Positions 29,001 through 35,656 of a stretch of 64,000 bases of DNA are shown here, piece after piece. This DNA comes from Onchidella celtica (lineage: Eukaryota; Mollusca; Gastropoda; Systellommatophora; Onchidiidae). The translations under genes and the position numbers were made by a program. The notes beneath the pieces are model-generated. The model made no database searches, had not been told where the DNA came from, and worked only from the letters and a program-made list of their open reading frames with translations. The stretch's first letter is position 1, and each line of letters starts with the position of its first letter. The DNA is taken from the NCBI GenBank assembly GCA_963931925.1, contig OZ007570.1, forward strand, positions 37,114,620 to 37,178,619. Direction: 5' to 3'.

Positions 29001-30779
29001 GACCCCAGATAAGATTCTCCGTGAGTAAGTCACTGACCGGACAGCGGGCTTTAAGGTGTCGCGCGCAGGGTGAGCGTTTAGAAATTTTAATTTGCTTGTT
29101 TCTTTTTTGCTTTTATCTGAAGTTTACTGCAAGATGCAGCAACCTTTGTCTTTTTTGTTTTTTTTAAAGGTATGGGTACACATTTTTAGTAGTACTGTAT
29201 TTGGAAGCAGAGATGGGTCGGTCTAGTGCAATTGTGATGCAGCCATGAATATTGAAAAAATAATGAGGAAGTACATGTGTCATAAATATAAAGCATGTCC
29301 ACTTAAGAAAGATACATCTATGCACTAGAGGAAATATGTTTTCAGTGGAGATGTGAAATAATAACTTCGTTGTTTTTTTTTATTAGGAATAAAATGATAC
29401 ATAATTGTCTGCAGCCCAATTGATACAGTTTGAGCATTTTATAAAATTTTTTTTTTAATCCTTCACTCTAAATTTAAACACTCTGTCACATGTCCGTGTA
29501 ATTTCGGAGGGGGGGGGGCATAATTTTTGTCATACATTTCTGGTAGTAGAATTATTAGTTCTCTAGTATTTGGATGCATCTAATTTTAAATTGATTGTGC
29601 ATGGAATAATACTCTTTGTGATTTTGCTCTCCAGGAGCAAAGAGAGGGACCTGTGTCTAAACATATCCGCCTGACAGCAGCCCTTATTTTGAGAAATATC
29701 TGCCACTGCTCATCAGTGGGGAGGCGGTAAGTTCGGGAAGGATGGATAATTTAAGGGACTCTGAATCATATCCAACAGCAGCTCTTCCAGCTTTTATCAT
29801 TTTAAGTGGAGTCATTTATGAACTTTACAATCAGGATACCTGCATTTTTGGTGCATGTATAAAGCCTCTGTGGAAATAAAAACGGATGCTGTTTTGTCTG
29901 TGTGTTCATAAAAAATACAGGCTCATATACAGCTTGGATTTACATGAAATTTTGATGTCTTCCTTTTGCCGTGCAGAAGGTTGTGTATTTACCTTTGGAG
30001 GCTCCAAATGGTGGGGAAGTATTTTTTTTGTTTGTTTGTTTGTTTTGTGTGGGCTGACTGCACTACTCTGATCCCCTTTTTTCACGAGCATGTCCCCTGA
30101 CGTCAGCCTTTCTTGCAGCCTAATCATGTGGTCCTGGCTAAAAAAAGAACACAGGAATACCCTGCTGCCCTACAATGATCTTGAATTGATTGTGACAGTT
30201 AAATTATATAGCTTTTATTGTTAACTCCAATAAAGTGTTTACTCATTAAAATTTGTTTTAAAAAAAAAATTCTAATCCCTTAGTTATATCAATATATGGG
30301 CTGAAGGCCCAAGTGGCCTTCCACAGTAGCAAGCTTTAAAGTCCGCACGGAAGGCAGCTTCTAAGCTTGTGTATGAGGAGACGATACAGAGTGTGATGTT
30401 TAGTTTTATTGTAGGTAAGAGTTTTATTGACAAGCTGGTGTTTAGGAAGTTGATAGCAAGTGTAGCCTGAGATTATAAAGAAGATGGTTAAGAAATAATC
30501 AGCACTTAATGTCACAAGAGCTTGATGTTACCCGGAGGACTGTCTTTTTCAGTTTGAATGACATCAGTATGAAAATTTATGGTTTGTTGACAAGGAGAAG
30601 AAAATCGTTATCGGTATTATCGCACATCATTTGATTTCTTCCCCAGGTTGACCCGACGCCATGAACAGCAGTTAAGCTATAATACAATGAACGCTGCTGA
30701 AGCCTCAACTGCCCTGTCTCACTGCCTTTGGGAAATTATACAGTGTTGTGAACAGAAACCCAGCCCTCTCAAACTATAG
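1985..30779 (+). CDS. ARID2: ARID2 (BAF200), PBAF chromatin-remodelling subunit; 20 coding exons, 5' incomplete
   Basis: ARID2 is the DNA-binding subunit that defines PBAF-type SWI/SNF nucleosome remodellers in the nucleus. Exons: 1985-2078, 2490-2587, 3689-3840, 6274-6492, 6700-6764, 7887-7959, 8255-8334, 8612-8688, 9193-9274, 13597-13693, 13968-14177, 14493-14660, 14904-15063, 15555-15689, 16104-16234, 19143-22989, 24190-24325, 26725-26913, 29635-29726, 30647-30779. Exon lengths sum to 6,238 bases. After one base of a split codon, this reads 2,078 residues and a TAG without interruption. Domain order is the family's: ARID (residues 1 to about 80, N-end missing), helical repeat region (about 115-470), RFX-type domain (about 525-613), Q/S/T/N-rich region (614-1888), two C2H2 fingers (about 1889-1948) and the conserved tail with [14 protein letters not shown]. 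The window part alone is longer than whole human ARID2 (about 1,835 residues), mainly through the Q-rich exon. Intron phases agree at every junction. Mobile elements sit only in introns. Confidence 0.95.
2490..2587 (+). CDS. ARID2: ARID2 exon b: ARID domain, later helices
   Basis: Acceptor tttgtgcag, donor AG|gtgagg, starting in phase 0 and ending in phase 2. The product [20 protein letters not shown]... ends in NIYF(R). It corresponds to the ARID stretch that in human ARID2 reads VSEKNQW...FPRSC, including the aromatic pair before the split arginine codon. Confidence 0.93.
3689..3840 (+). CDS. ARID2: ARID2 exon c: end of ARID domain and linker
   Basis: Acceptor ttttacag, donor ACAG|gtgaga. 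It begins [17 protein letters not shown], the ARID C-terminal helix (YLxxYEKV in human). An acidic/basic linker ([12 protein letters not shown]) follows, then [15 protein letters not shown], which matches the short LPI..IP..YNYxQH segment specific to ARID2 rather than to other ARID proteins. That segment helps fix the family assignment. Confidence 0.94.
4519..5257 (-). mobile_element. piggyBac-like MITE, copy 1 (intron 3), with TTAA target duplications
   Basis: A 731-bp element (4523-5253) flanked by TTAA on both sides (4519-4522, 5254-5257). Its ends are CTCTCACCCTG and CAGGGTCAGGG, an inverted pair. The interior is the reverse complement of the two elements at 27526-29076, including the block GTCACTGACC near an end. 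TTAA duplication and C-rich ends are the piggyBac hallmark. There is no transposase, so it is non-autonomous. Two short open frames (minus strand, 4734-4961 and 4930-5115) recur in the other copies but resemble no protein I know. Confidence 0.85.
5258..6273 (+). other. rest of ARID2 intron 3
   Basis: Non-coding. The first 320 bases are locally GC-richer and contain GTCACGTGAC, a 10-bp palindrome with a CACGTG core near 5555. I see no exon and no clear repeat ends. It closes with the acceptor taacccattgcag. Confidence 0.5.
6274..6492 (+). CDS. ARID2: ARID2 exon d: start of helical (armadillo-like) region
   Basis: Acceptor cccattgcag, donor GAGG|gtgagt. It encodes 73 residues with the diagnostic core [20 protein letters not shown], nearly identical to human [20 protein letters not shown]. 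It continues to [11 protein letters not shown] (human LLLANAGVFDD). This is the first conserved helical repeat block after the ARID domain. Confidence 0.95.
6700..6764 (+). CDS. ARID2: ARID2 exon e: short helical exon
   Basis: A 65-base exon with a weaker acceptor (gataaaag, preceded by a T-rich tract) and donor AGG|gtaagt. It encodes [20 protein letters not shown], in the place of human EEWKEKTDRDFVK. The frame fits both neighbours exactly, which supports the weak acceptor. Confidence 0.85.
7115..7360. mobile_element. foldback MITE in ARID2 intron 5
   Basis: The outer ends are ATTGTTG (7115) and CAACAAT (ending 7360). Further matching inverted segments lie inside: AGGGGACCGTGG at 7125 against CCACGGTCCCCT near 7210, and GTGTTCACTGCTCA near 7174 against TGAGCAGTGAACAC near 7293. 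The two arms are imperfect reverse complements over about 75 bases. There is no coding capacity, no clear target duplication and no superfamily assignment. Confidence 0.6.
7887..7959 (+). CDS. ARID2: ARID2 exon f
   Basis: Acceptor tgtcccacag, donor CAAA|gtaaga. It encodes [20 protein letters not shown] followed by PYRQ. It aligns with human FWKDIVDDNEVRDLISDRN by the FW..xVD..E...LI pattern. Phase 0 in, phase 1 out. Confidence 0.9.
8255..8334 (+). CDS. ARID2: ARID2 exon g
   Basis: Acceptor tgtttttcag, donor CAA|gtgaga, 80 bases. It ends in [13 protein letters not shown], matching human LGINDIEGQRVLQ almost residue for residue. A short TA repeat (8208-8226) lies just upstream in the intron. 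Confidence 0.94.
8612..8688 (+). CDS. ARID2: ARID2 exon h
   Basis: Acceptor gttccacag, donor TTCAA|gtgagt. It encodes [20 protein letters not shown] followed by SYLVF. Human has [20 protein letters not shown] at this point. This is an armadillo-like helix with the conserved NLSFEE motif. Confidence 0.95.
9193..9274 (+). CDS. ARID2: ARID2 exon i
   Basis: Acceptor gttccaaag, donor GAG|gtgagc. It encodes [20 protein letters not shown] and LANLSCE. Human has [27 protein letters not shown]. It is followed by the 4.3-kb intron that holds a LINE on the opposite strand. Confidence 0.95.
9400..13340 (-). mobile_element. APE-type non-LTR retrotransposon (LINE) in ARID2 intron 9, antisense to the gene
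   Basis: A near-full-length LINE. The 5' side is to the right: a GC-richer leader at about 12650-13340, unlike the flanking AT-rich intron. The endonuclease/RT frame (12655-9444) follows, then a short 3' tail. Both outer limits are estimated from base composition and the last stop codon, and I found no target duplication. The order of parts (APE endonuclease, RT, C-terminal extension with a CCHC finger) fits the RTE/RTEX/Proto2 group of LINEs, but the clade is not certain. Confidence 0.8.
9444..12655 (-). pseudogene. LINE ORF2: endonuclease-reverse transcriptase, two frameshifts
   Basis: The frame opens after an in-frame TAG near 12660 and reads [12 protein letters not shown], the usual start of an APE endonuclease, upstream of the first methionine at 12572. 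Visible catalytic motifs are [13 protein letters not shown] and a DHALV end for the endonuclease, then RT blocks [11 protein letters not shown] (A), [14 protein letters not shown] (B) and LCADDAAIV (C). The frame shifts near 10250, continues (10273-9695) through [16 protein letters not shown] and RWLGHLHRM, and shifts again near 9752 by an apparent one-base loss. It ends (9698-9444) with a finger of spacing C-x2-C-x12-H-x3-C. The two shifts make it non-functional as read, although the 805-residue main frame is uninterrupted, so the copy is fairly young. Confidence 0.85.
13597..13693 (+). CDS. ARID2: ARID2 exon j
   Basis: Acceptor ttgtttcag, donor AGAG|gtaatc. It encodes [20 protein letters not shown] and [12 protein letters not shown]. 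It aligns with human ...[20 protein letters not shown] by the SxDRFxxxR ending. Phase 0 in, phase 1 out. Confidence 0.93.
13968..14177 (+). CDS. ARID2: ARID2 exon k
   Basis: Acceptor tgttttcag, donor ATTG|gtaagt, 210 bases. It begins [20 protein letters not shown] (human [20 protein letters not shown]). It ends in an armadillo-like helix, [20 protein letters not shown] (human [20 protein letters not shown]). Confidence 0.95.
14493..14660 (+). CDS. ARID2: ARID2 exon l: end of helical region
   Basis: Acceptor aatttttcag, donor TCA|gtgagt. It begins [20 protein letters not shown] and GIKVVE. Human has [26 protein letters not shown] here. The rest ([20 protein letters not shown]...) is a variable linker toward the RFX-type domain. 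Confidence 0.94.
14904..15063 (+). CDS. ARID2: ARID2 exon m: glycine-rich linker
   Basis: Acceptor ttttattcag, donor TG|gtaaga. It has a low-complexity glycine-rich core ([15 protein letters not shown]), then [16 protein letters not shown] leading into the RFX-type domain. There is no close match to the human linker, as expected for a disordered segment. The frame and the split tryptophan codon tie it to its neighbours. Confidence 0.85.
15555..15689 (+). CDS. ARID2: ARID2 exon n: RFX-type DNA-binding domain, first part
   Basis: Acceptor ctccttgcag, donor GTCAA|gtgagt. It encodes (W)[20 protein letters not shown], then [10 protein letters not shown]...[10 protein letters not shown]. Human [28 protein letters not shown]... 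matches by the WLNA.FE start and the (E/M)(L/Y)(F/S)..YL..C pattern. This is the winged-helix-like RFX fold found in ARID2. Confidence 0.93.
16104..16234 (+). CDS. ARID2: ARID2 exon o: RFX-type domain, second part
   Basis: Acceptor tgtctgcag, donor AAAAG|gttagt. It encodes [20 protein letters not shown], then [20 protein letters not shown]. It corresponds to human VFPNHTVKRVE...VVGVKRRAIPLPIQ. The basic KRS.. stretch sits where human has VKRRA. Confidence 0.9.
16235..19142 (+). other. ARID2 intron 15, no repeat or RNA gene recognised
   Basis: 2.9 kb of AT-rich sequence. Apart from the splice sites (gttagt at the left, cttgctttcag at the right) I see no transposon ends, tandem array or coding signal. 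The short open frames at 16820-17465 and 17791-18343 have no recognisable content. Confidence 0.5.
19143..22989 (+). CDS. ARID2: ARID2 exon p: giant Q/S/T/N-rich exon and first half of zinc finger 1
   Basis: A single 3,847-base exon (acceptor cttgctttcag, donor CGCAG|gtaggt) encoding about 1,282 residues, mostly low-complexity Q, S, T, N and P. Vertebrate ARID2 has one very large exon at the same place, so the architecture is conserved while the sequence is not. A lysine-rich patch ([20 protein letters not shown]) precedes [14 protein letters not shown], which starts finger 1. The phase-2 exon end splits the finger. Codons CAG and CAA alternate in the glutamine runs. A 10-12-residue GNQQ repeat lies at about 22040-22220. 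Confidence 0.95.
22040..22220 (+). repeat. coding minisatellite, GNQQ repeats within ARID2
   Basis: Five to six imperfect repeats of about 30-36 bases encode units such as [39 protein letters not shown] and LILQQGNQP. The repeat number stays in frame. The function is unknown. It looks like expansion in a disordered glutamine-rich region rather than a folded domain. Confidence 0.75.
23076..23807. mobile_element. pogo/Tigger-like MITE in ARID2 intron 16, TA target duplication
   Basis: Element 23078-23805 begins CAGTAGTCTCTGCCTAAG and ends in the inverted form CTTAGACGGAGACTACTG, with TA on both sides. The ends and TA duplication fit the pogo branch of Tc1/mariner. The motif GGTTCTTAGGCGGA and variants recur inside near both ends (about 23128, 23684, 23711, 23769, 23784), the usual look of subterminal transposase-binding repeats. 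No transposase is present. Confidence 0.8.
24190..24325 (+). CDS. ARID2: ARID2 exon q: C2H2 zinc fingers 1 (end) and 2 (start)
   Basis: Acceptor ttgcccgcag, donor CAG|gtaata. Joined to the previous exon, finger 1 has the spacing C-x4-C-x12-H-x4-H (CEWANC...H...H). Finger 2 starts [20 protein letters not shown]. Human ARID2 has the same two fingers with the same unusual C-x4-C spacing. Confidence 0.95.
25325..26270. mobile_element. block bounded by a G-tract/C-tract inverted pair in intron 17 (possible element)
   Basis: On the left, a run of about 18-20 G is followed by ACGGGTCCTGA (to about 25362). On the right, TCAGGACCC (26237 onward) is followed by a run of about 20 C. These are inverted relative to each other. 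The block is AT-rich without coding capacity and contains the perfect 14-bp palindrome GTTACCATGGTAAC at 26118 next to CAAGATGGCGGCG. It may be a DNA element with G-rich ends. No target duplication was identified. Confidence 0.45.
26725..26913 (+). CDS. ARID2: ARID2 exon r: end of zinc finger 2 and alanine-rich linker
   Basis: Acceptor ctgctgcag, donor GCT|gtaagt, 63 codons. DHHC supplies the last histidine of finger 2 (human HLQDKHC). A linker follows with [18 protein letters not shown], then [20 protein letters not shown] (human [21 protein letters not shown]). Phase 0 on both sides. Confidence 0.93.
27139..27352. mobile_element. degenerate foldback element, hAT-like ends (weak)
   Basis: CAAGGGTTCCCAGGGACGGG (from 27139) and an inverted partner ending near CCCTGGTTCCCAGCCCTGGG (about 27333-27352) bracket about 210 bases. 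The inner GGAAATTTCC also has an inverted partner, GGAAATTTTT. The ends resemble MITE ends often grouped with hAT, but this copy is eroded and no target duplication is visible. Confidence 0.35.
27522..28300 (+). mobile_element. piggyBac-like MITE, copy 2 (intron 18)
   Basis: TTAA (27522-27525), the element 27526-28296 with ends CCCTCACCCTACGCGG and CGCGCAGGGTGAGAG, then TTAA (28297-28300). It is close to copy 3 by eye along its whole length and is the reverse complement of copy 1. Two short open frames (27679-27870, 27839-28081) are shared by all copies. Nothing in them resembles a transposase. Confidence 0.87.
28297..29080 (+). mobile_element. piggyBac-like MITE, copy 3, abutting copy 2 at a shared TTAA
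   Basis: It starts right after the shared TTAA (28297-28300) with CCCTCACGCTGCGCAGGG and ends CGCGCAGGGTGAGCG at 29076, followed by TTTA (29077-29080), probably a mutated TTAA. It has the same orientation as copy 2. Small differences, such as an inserted GGC in GACGGCAGAC near 28862, show it is not an assembly duplicate of copy 2. Confidence 0.85.
29635..29726 (+). CDS. ARID2: ARID2 exon s: conserved C-terminal motif
   Basis: Acceptor tgctctccag, donor GGCG|gtaagt. It encodes [20 protein letters not shown], then [10 protein letters not shown]. Human [20 protein letters not shown] is almost the same. This is one of the strongest single matches in the gene. Confidence 0.97.
30647..30779 (+). 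CDS. ARID2: ARID2 exon t: last coding exon and stop
   Basis: Acceptor tcttccccag. It encodes (R)[20 protein letters not shown], then [12 protein letters not shown]..., ending KPSPLKL and TAG (30777-30779). Human [31 protein letters not shown] matches in register, and the protein ends within a few residues of the human length at this end. Confidence 0.96.
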
Positions 30780-31895
30780 CCTAGGCACAAAACATGTTGA
30801 ACAGTTGCTGATAATGTTTGTTGACTGATTACAGAGTTTAAATTTATATGTGATGCCCTGGATCTTTGTTTGAATCTGGTTCTTTCCCAGTCAAAATGGT
30901 CATGTTGTATGTAAGTTGTAAATCTTTTCTAAGAAAAGTATAAATTCTTGTATGAGGCAAGACAGAATTTTCCCAACACTAGGAACCTAGATGGGAACCT
31001 GAAGTGAATAATGATATATATAAAGGCAAACCCCTTGCCTCCAAATGATGGTAAGAAAAGGCAATGCATTACTGAAAGCTTGACATATATCAGCATAATG
31101 CTCAATTATAAATATTTTTCAATCAAGCTATTGCAAAGGTGATGCAGACTTTATTTTTATTGTTGCTACTTACCACTGGAAGCATTGCATAATTGTTTAG
31201 ACATAGTTTTGAAGGAGAGTGAATGTCCAATCTTCATTTTCATAAATCCGATATTCTTCATCATCTTGTCTCTGGTTCCTAATGCAAAATTTGCTAATAA
31301 TCACATTGTAAGATCATCTTTCTGCCAGTGTATCATGACCATGGCAAAACAAAAAGGTCTGCATGGTTCATTGTAGGTTATCAAACCCTTTGGAAAATGT
31401 TTTCTTTAAACACTGAAAGTGCAAATCTGAAGAAGTTCACAAGAATGGGTAATTTGAGGTAAGTTAATTTTTTTATTCTCTCTTTTTTAAAAAAAATTGT
31501 TCACACAGTGCAGTCATAATTTGTGCCATTATAATATGGGACCCCCTGCATTTGTATGTCATTTACAAAGAAGGGTTTTATTTTTATACTTGCTATTGTT
31601 TGTGGTTAGAAGTATTATTTGATCAATATTGACATTACATAGTATGTATGGAGATTTATGCTTTTAAACTGTCATTTTTCATCATGAAAAGCAGGTCTCT
31701 CTATATTCTGTTGATATTAGATCTCTCCTGTAGTGAAATGTCCTCATTATCCATTATTTGTTTACCCAGTCATGCATATTTTTGTAGACCCCAGTTGGCT
31801 ATAAATGAGAGTTGTGCTTTGAATTGAATTGGCTCTCTCCAATGAAACTAGAGCAAAAAGAGTGAGCTTGCAATAAATCCTGTGATTTATGACTG
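30780..31895 (+). other. ARID2: probable ARID2 3' untranslated region
   Basis: AT-rich sequence after the stop codon with no further open frame of note. AATAAA at 31872 followed by a T/GT-rich stretch (31897-31920) is a plausible end. Longer alternatives cannot be excluded from sequence alone. Confidence 0.45.
31872..31877 (+). terminator. candidate polyadenylation signal AATAAA
   Basis: Canonical hexamer about 1.1 kb after the ARID2 stop codon. The downstream sequence within 20-50 bases is T- and GT-rich (gttcttgttttttgatatg), as expected for a cleavage-stimulating element. Confidence 0.4.
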
Positions 31896-31899
31896 TTCT

Positions 31900-34581
31900 T
31901 GTTTTTTGATATGTTCTCAAGATTTGGTTCATTGCTGTTAGCCTTTTTTCAAACAGGCGGCGGAAATGAAAGAAATTTGGTGATCACTTGTAAACTGGTG
32001 GTAAAGCTGGTCACGTATGATTTCAAACGAAGTAAACAATTTAAAGTTTTTTGTTTTTTTTCCACAAACTTGCGACTGGCATCCTGTTTCCATAAAGAAA
32101 TGATGTCTTTAGTGAATCCTCCAGTCATTCTTTTCTGCAGCAAGGTATGATACAGAACTACAGTGTAGGGCATGAATGCAGGATGGTAACTCATCAGATT
32201 GTAGAGCACATTCTTCATATGCATTTATCATAATGATTCTGATCAAATTTGGATGAAAAAGAAAAAAAGAAAATGAAAATCTGATAGGCAAAAGAAAATT
32301 TCACAAGTGTTATTTTCTACTTCCAAAGAGTTTTAACATTTTTATTGTAATTAATTGAACAAGATATTTCATTCAAATAATTCAGTCAGTTTTCATGTCC
32401 ATGAACCTGGAGGTATCTGGTAGTTTATCTTGATGAATAATTCAAAGATTTTCAGCATGAGCTCAATGTGGAAATGATCATGCCCACTAACCTATCTCAA
32501 GCGTATGAGTAAAAGATGCCAGCAAGCATTTTGTACGAGGGTAATGTATGAAATTTTGAAGTGAATGTGACAATGCATCTGACTTGGTGATTTTGCATTA
32601 GTGGTTTATGTCATTTTCGTGACAGCCAATTTTGTTTAGGTAACTTTACTGTAAATTAACTACTACACAACATTCCTCGTCTATTTTTATGTTTATAATC
32701 TTTGCTCCTTATTTGAAATTGAGCGTGCAAAGCTGTGCTTGGCTTTGCACCCTGTCCTGGGTGAGAACAGAAAAATGAATGTTTGATTGTTTCTAAAATG
32801 ATGCAAGGGCATGCTTTGCATTGCATTAGTCCTGGATGCGAACTTTAAAATGAATGATTGACATGTTTGGAGGGAGAATACTGTTTATCGTTTCAAAAAT
32901 GAGCTGTTGAAACTAGAAGATCTTTTTGCTTGGGTATCCTGCGCATAGTTAGTTTTGCCTTTGATATCTTTTTCCTCTGATGAAGTAATCAAATGAACGA
33001 GTGTATTTGATTATCAGGACAGTTATCTCATCCGTATGGACCTGCTAGATTAAGTAATAAGATGATGTTGCCAAATTCCACATTTGGAATGGTGCGGAAA
33101 CACAACAACTAGGTTGATTGTGCCTTGGCATAACTTTCTGCTGTGGCCTTCCTAATTGTATATCAAAATATTTTTGTAGACTTGGCAGAGAATTGCTGCC
33201 TTTTGCAGTGGAGGGTGTTAAGTTGTTTTCTTTACACACTTGATTCATAATATAGCTTTGATTAGAGAAGAGTCACATCACTAGTCAGCTTACCAAAAAC
33301 AAGGTTTACTTTATCTCATTTGCCGTGTCCATTTACTGAAACATCCAAAGTGTGTGCAATGTCTTATTAGGAGTTAACTTTATGGCTGCTAGTTTGCAGG
33401 TGGTCACATCCACCACTGTGTTTGAAAGGGAGCTGTCTCCGCATTGTTAAAGTGCCTTTCATGTCTATAATGAAGTTTGTTCCCTTTCTATGATAGAGTT
33501 TATTCCCCATGAACTGGGCCACTTTTATCTAATTCACAATAGGGTCATGCCACACAAAGTAATCCTTGAGGCTATTGTTGTATTGATTCGATGTTGGCTT
33601 TAAATTTATTTCATGAAATGGTACACGTTTCTCATTCTTTGTCTGATCAAATGTTGTAAGTATTTCTTGTGACCAAATTTATCATCACAACAAAACCAGA
33701 AGGATTTCATACCTGTATATTGTGACTCACCCTGACTCTGTATAAATTACATTTTCTTACAATTATTGTGCAAGATGGGGGCTTACTTTTTGTTTGTTTT
33801 TCTTTTTTAATGTTAAATATGTGTATGGATGGGCATCCAGGGGTAGTTATTTATATTTATATAACTGACAGAAAGTTTGACTATTTACAAAACAAATGAC
33901 ACTTTTAAATGGAGCTTTGGTCCTCTACTTCTCCCCAAATTGTTGACTATGCTTATTTGTGTGAATTTGATATTGAGCTCTGTGAATAGCGTCTGCTTAT
34001 TTATCATGGCATAACACAAAATCACAATCAGTGAGGAGATAGAATTCAATATGAATTGTTATGTTCTTCACATTCTTATGTTGTACATCATTATCTTTGT
34101 TCTGTTATGCCTTTTCATCCGTTCAAATTCAGTGGTTTTGTACATGATGCATTTGTACAGGACAAGACATTAATTATAATGTCAGTCCTTTGTTCATAGA
34201 GGAAGGCAAGAGATTTCTCTGTGCTGTACTGTTTGTCTGACAATGACAGGAGATGACCACAGCTTACAGAATCTCATGACAAAGGGGCCAGAAAGATCAA
34301 GAAACATCTTACAGCTCATATTTGTAAAGACAGTTCCCCCCAACTGTATAGAGAAATTGGAGCTTTGTTACTCATACCAAACATCCCTGATCACTTCTCA
34401 GCTTACTTAAGTTCTCATTATACATGCTGTTGTAACAAGTGAACTGGAAATATTTCAGAGCCACAGAAACTTTCTACCTTATTTCTTTCAAACATTTCTT
34501 AATTCATAAAGAAGTTACCAGTGATCTTGAATTATGCGTAATCTGTGTCCCTAAAGTTACCATAGTCGTTAGGAAAGGAGA
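31900..34581. other. intergenic AT-rich stretch, nothing recognised
   Basis: There are no transposon ends, tandem arrays or supported coding regions. The short open frames here (for example 31899-32150 and 33045-33248) show no composition shift or family resemblance. Confidence 0.5.
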
Positions 34582-35656
34582 TTAACCCTCGTCCCACAAT
34601 GAGTGAACTCGTCCATGTAATGTCCCGTGCAGGGATAGCAAGCGGCCAGTCAGCCGATCGTTCGCGTGTTGCCGATAACCTCGGCAGTCAGGTCAACCGG
34701 GTCCTTGTGAACACGTGTATCGTGTTTACTTAAGGACGCAATAACAGCAATAGTGGTTTATAAATCGTATGTGACCCCTACGATATTTGGAGAAAGTACT
34801 TGATGATAGGCAGTAAGTTTTATTGTTAAATGGAAGGCCAAAAGTCAAGAATTTTCTGCATTTACATGCTGTTTAACATACGTTTTATCATTTTCCCAAG
34901 ACCTCTGCGCTTTTCCTGTCCCTAGGTCAGGCCATTCTGGTGAACAAATTACTTTTTAAGCCAGGCAATTAATTTACTAACCACATATATCATGGCATTG
35001 CCTTCTCCCTCCTCTACAATTGTAAAACTTCCACGTACTATGTTGTTAGTTTTAGCGAGAGATCTGATTTCCAGGTCGTAGAGCACATACATGTACTGAA
35101 AAGCGGTTCAATCAAAGCAATACAGTATCTCTCTAATTACCACATTAAATAAAGACAACGACCAACAACAAAGTCTGTCATTTTCACCCAGTTTTCCCTT
35201 TTCCCCCATACAAACAGATGCCCTTATTCAGCATGCCCTAGTATTACACCGGAATTCATAATTACAGACACAGAATGGTGTCTCTAATATGCACATGGCC
35301 CCTTTCTTCTCATTCCACATGTAGACGACAACCAGCGTCAAAGTAAAAGTTTCCCCAAGTTTCCCCAAGTTTTTTCGTCAGTTCGAACTTCAGACCATCA
35401 GTAGTATTGCATGAGTATGACGAATAGTTACGAATAGTTGCATTGTAATAAACGTAATCATACGATACCATTTTGTGGGGGGGGAAAAAAAGTGGGGGGA
35501 AAAAAAAACACGAATAAACAAAACATGAGGAGCAGCCCTGACATACAATATATTGGCCTCCCGCTGGACCCGGTTTGCAGTATGTAGGTCACAGTATTGG
35601 CCTCGTGTGTTGTGCAGGGAAGCCAGTATAGTGGCCCCTTACAGGACGAGGGTTAA
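34582..35656. mobile_element. second piggyBac-like MITE family, 1,067 bp
   Basis: TTAA (34582-34585), then CCCTCGTCC; the far end is GGACGAGGG followed by TTAA (35653-35656). The ends are perfect 9-bp inverted repeats. Subterminal GTGCAGGGA (34630) and TGTGCAGGGA (35612) form a second related pair. The interior has no transposase. It shares the TTAA/CCCT end style of the intronic MITEs but not their interior, so it is a separate family. Confidence 0.8.
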
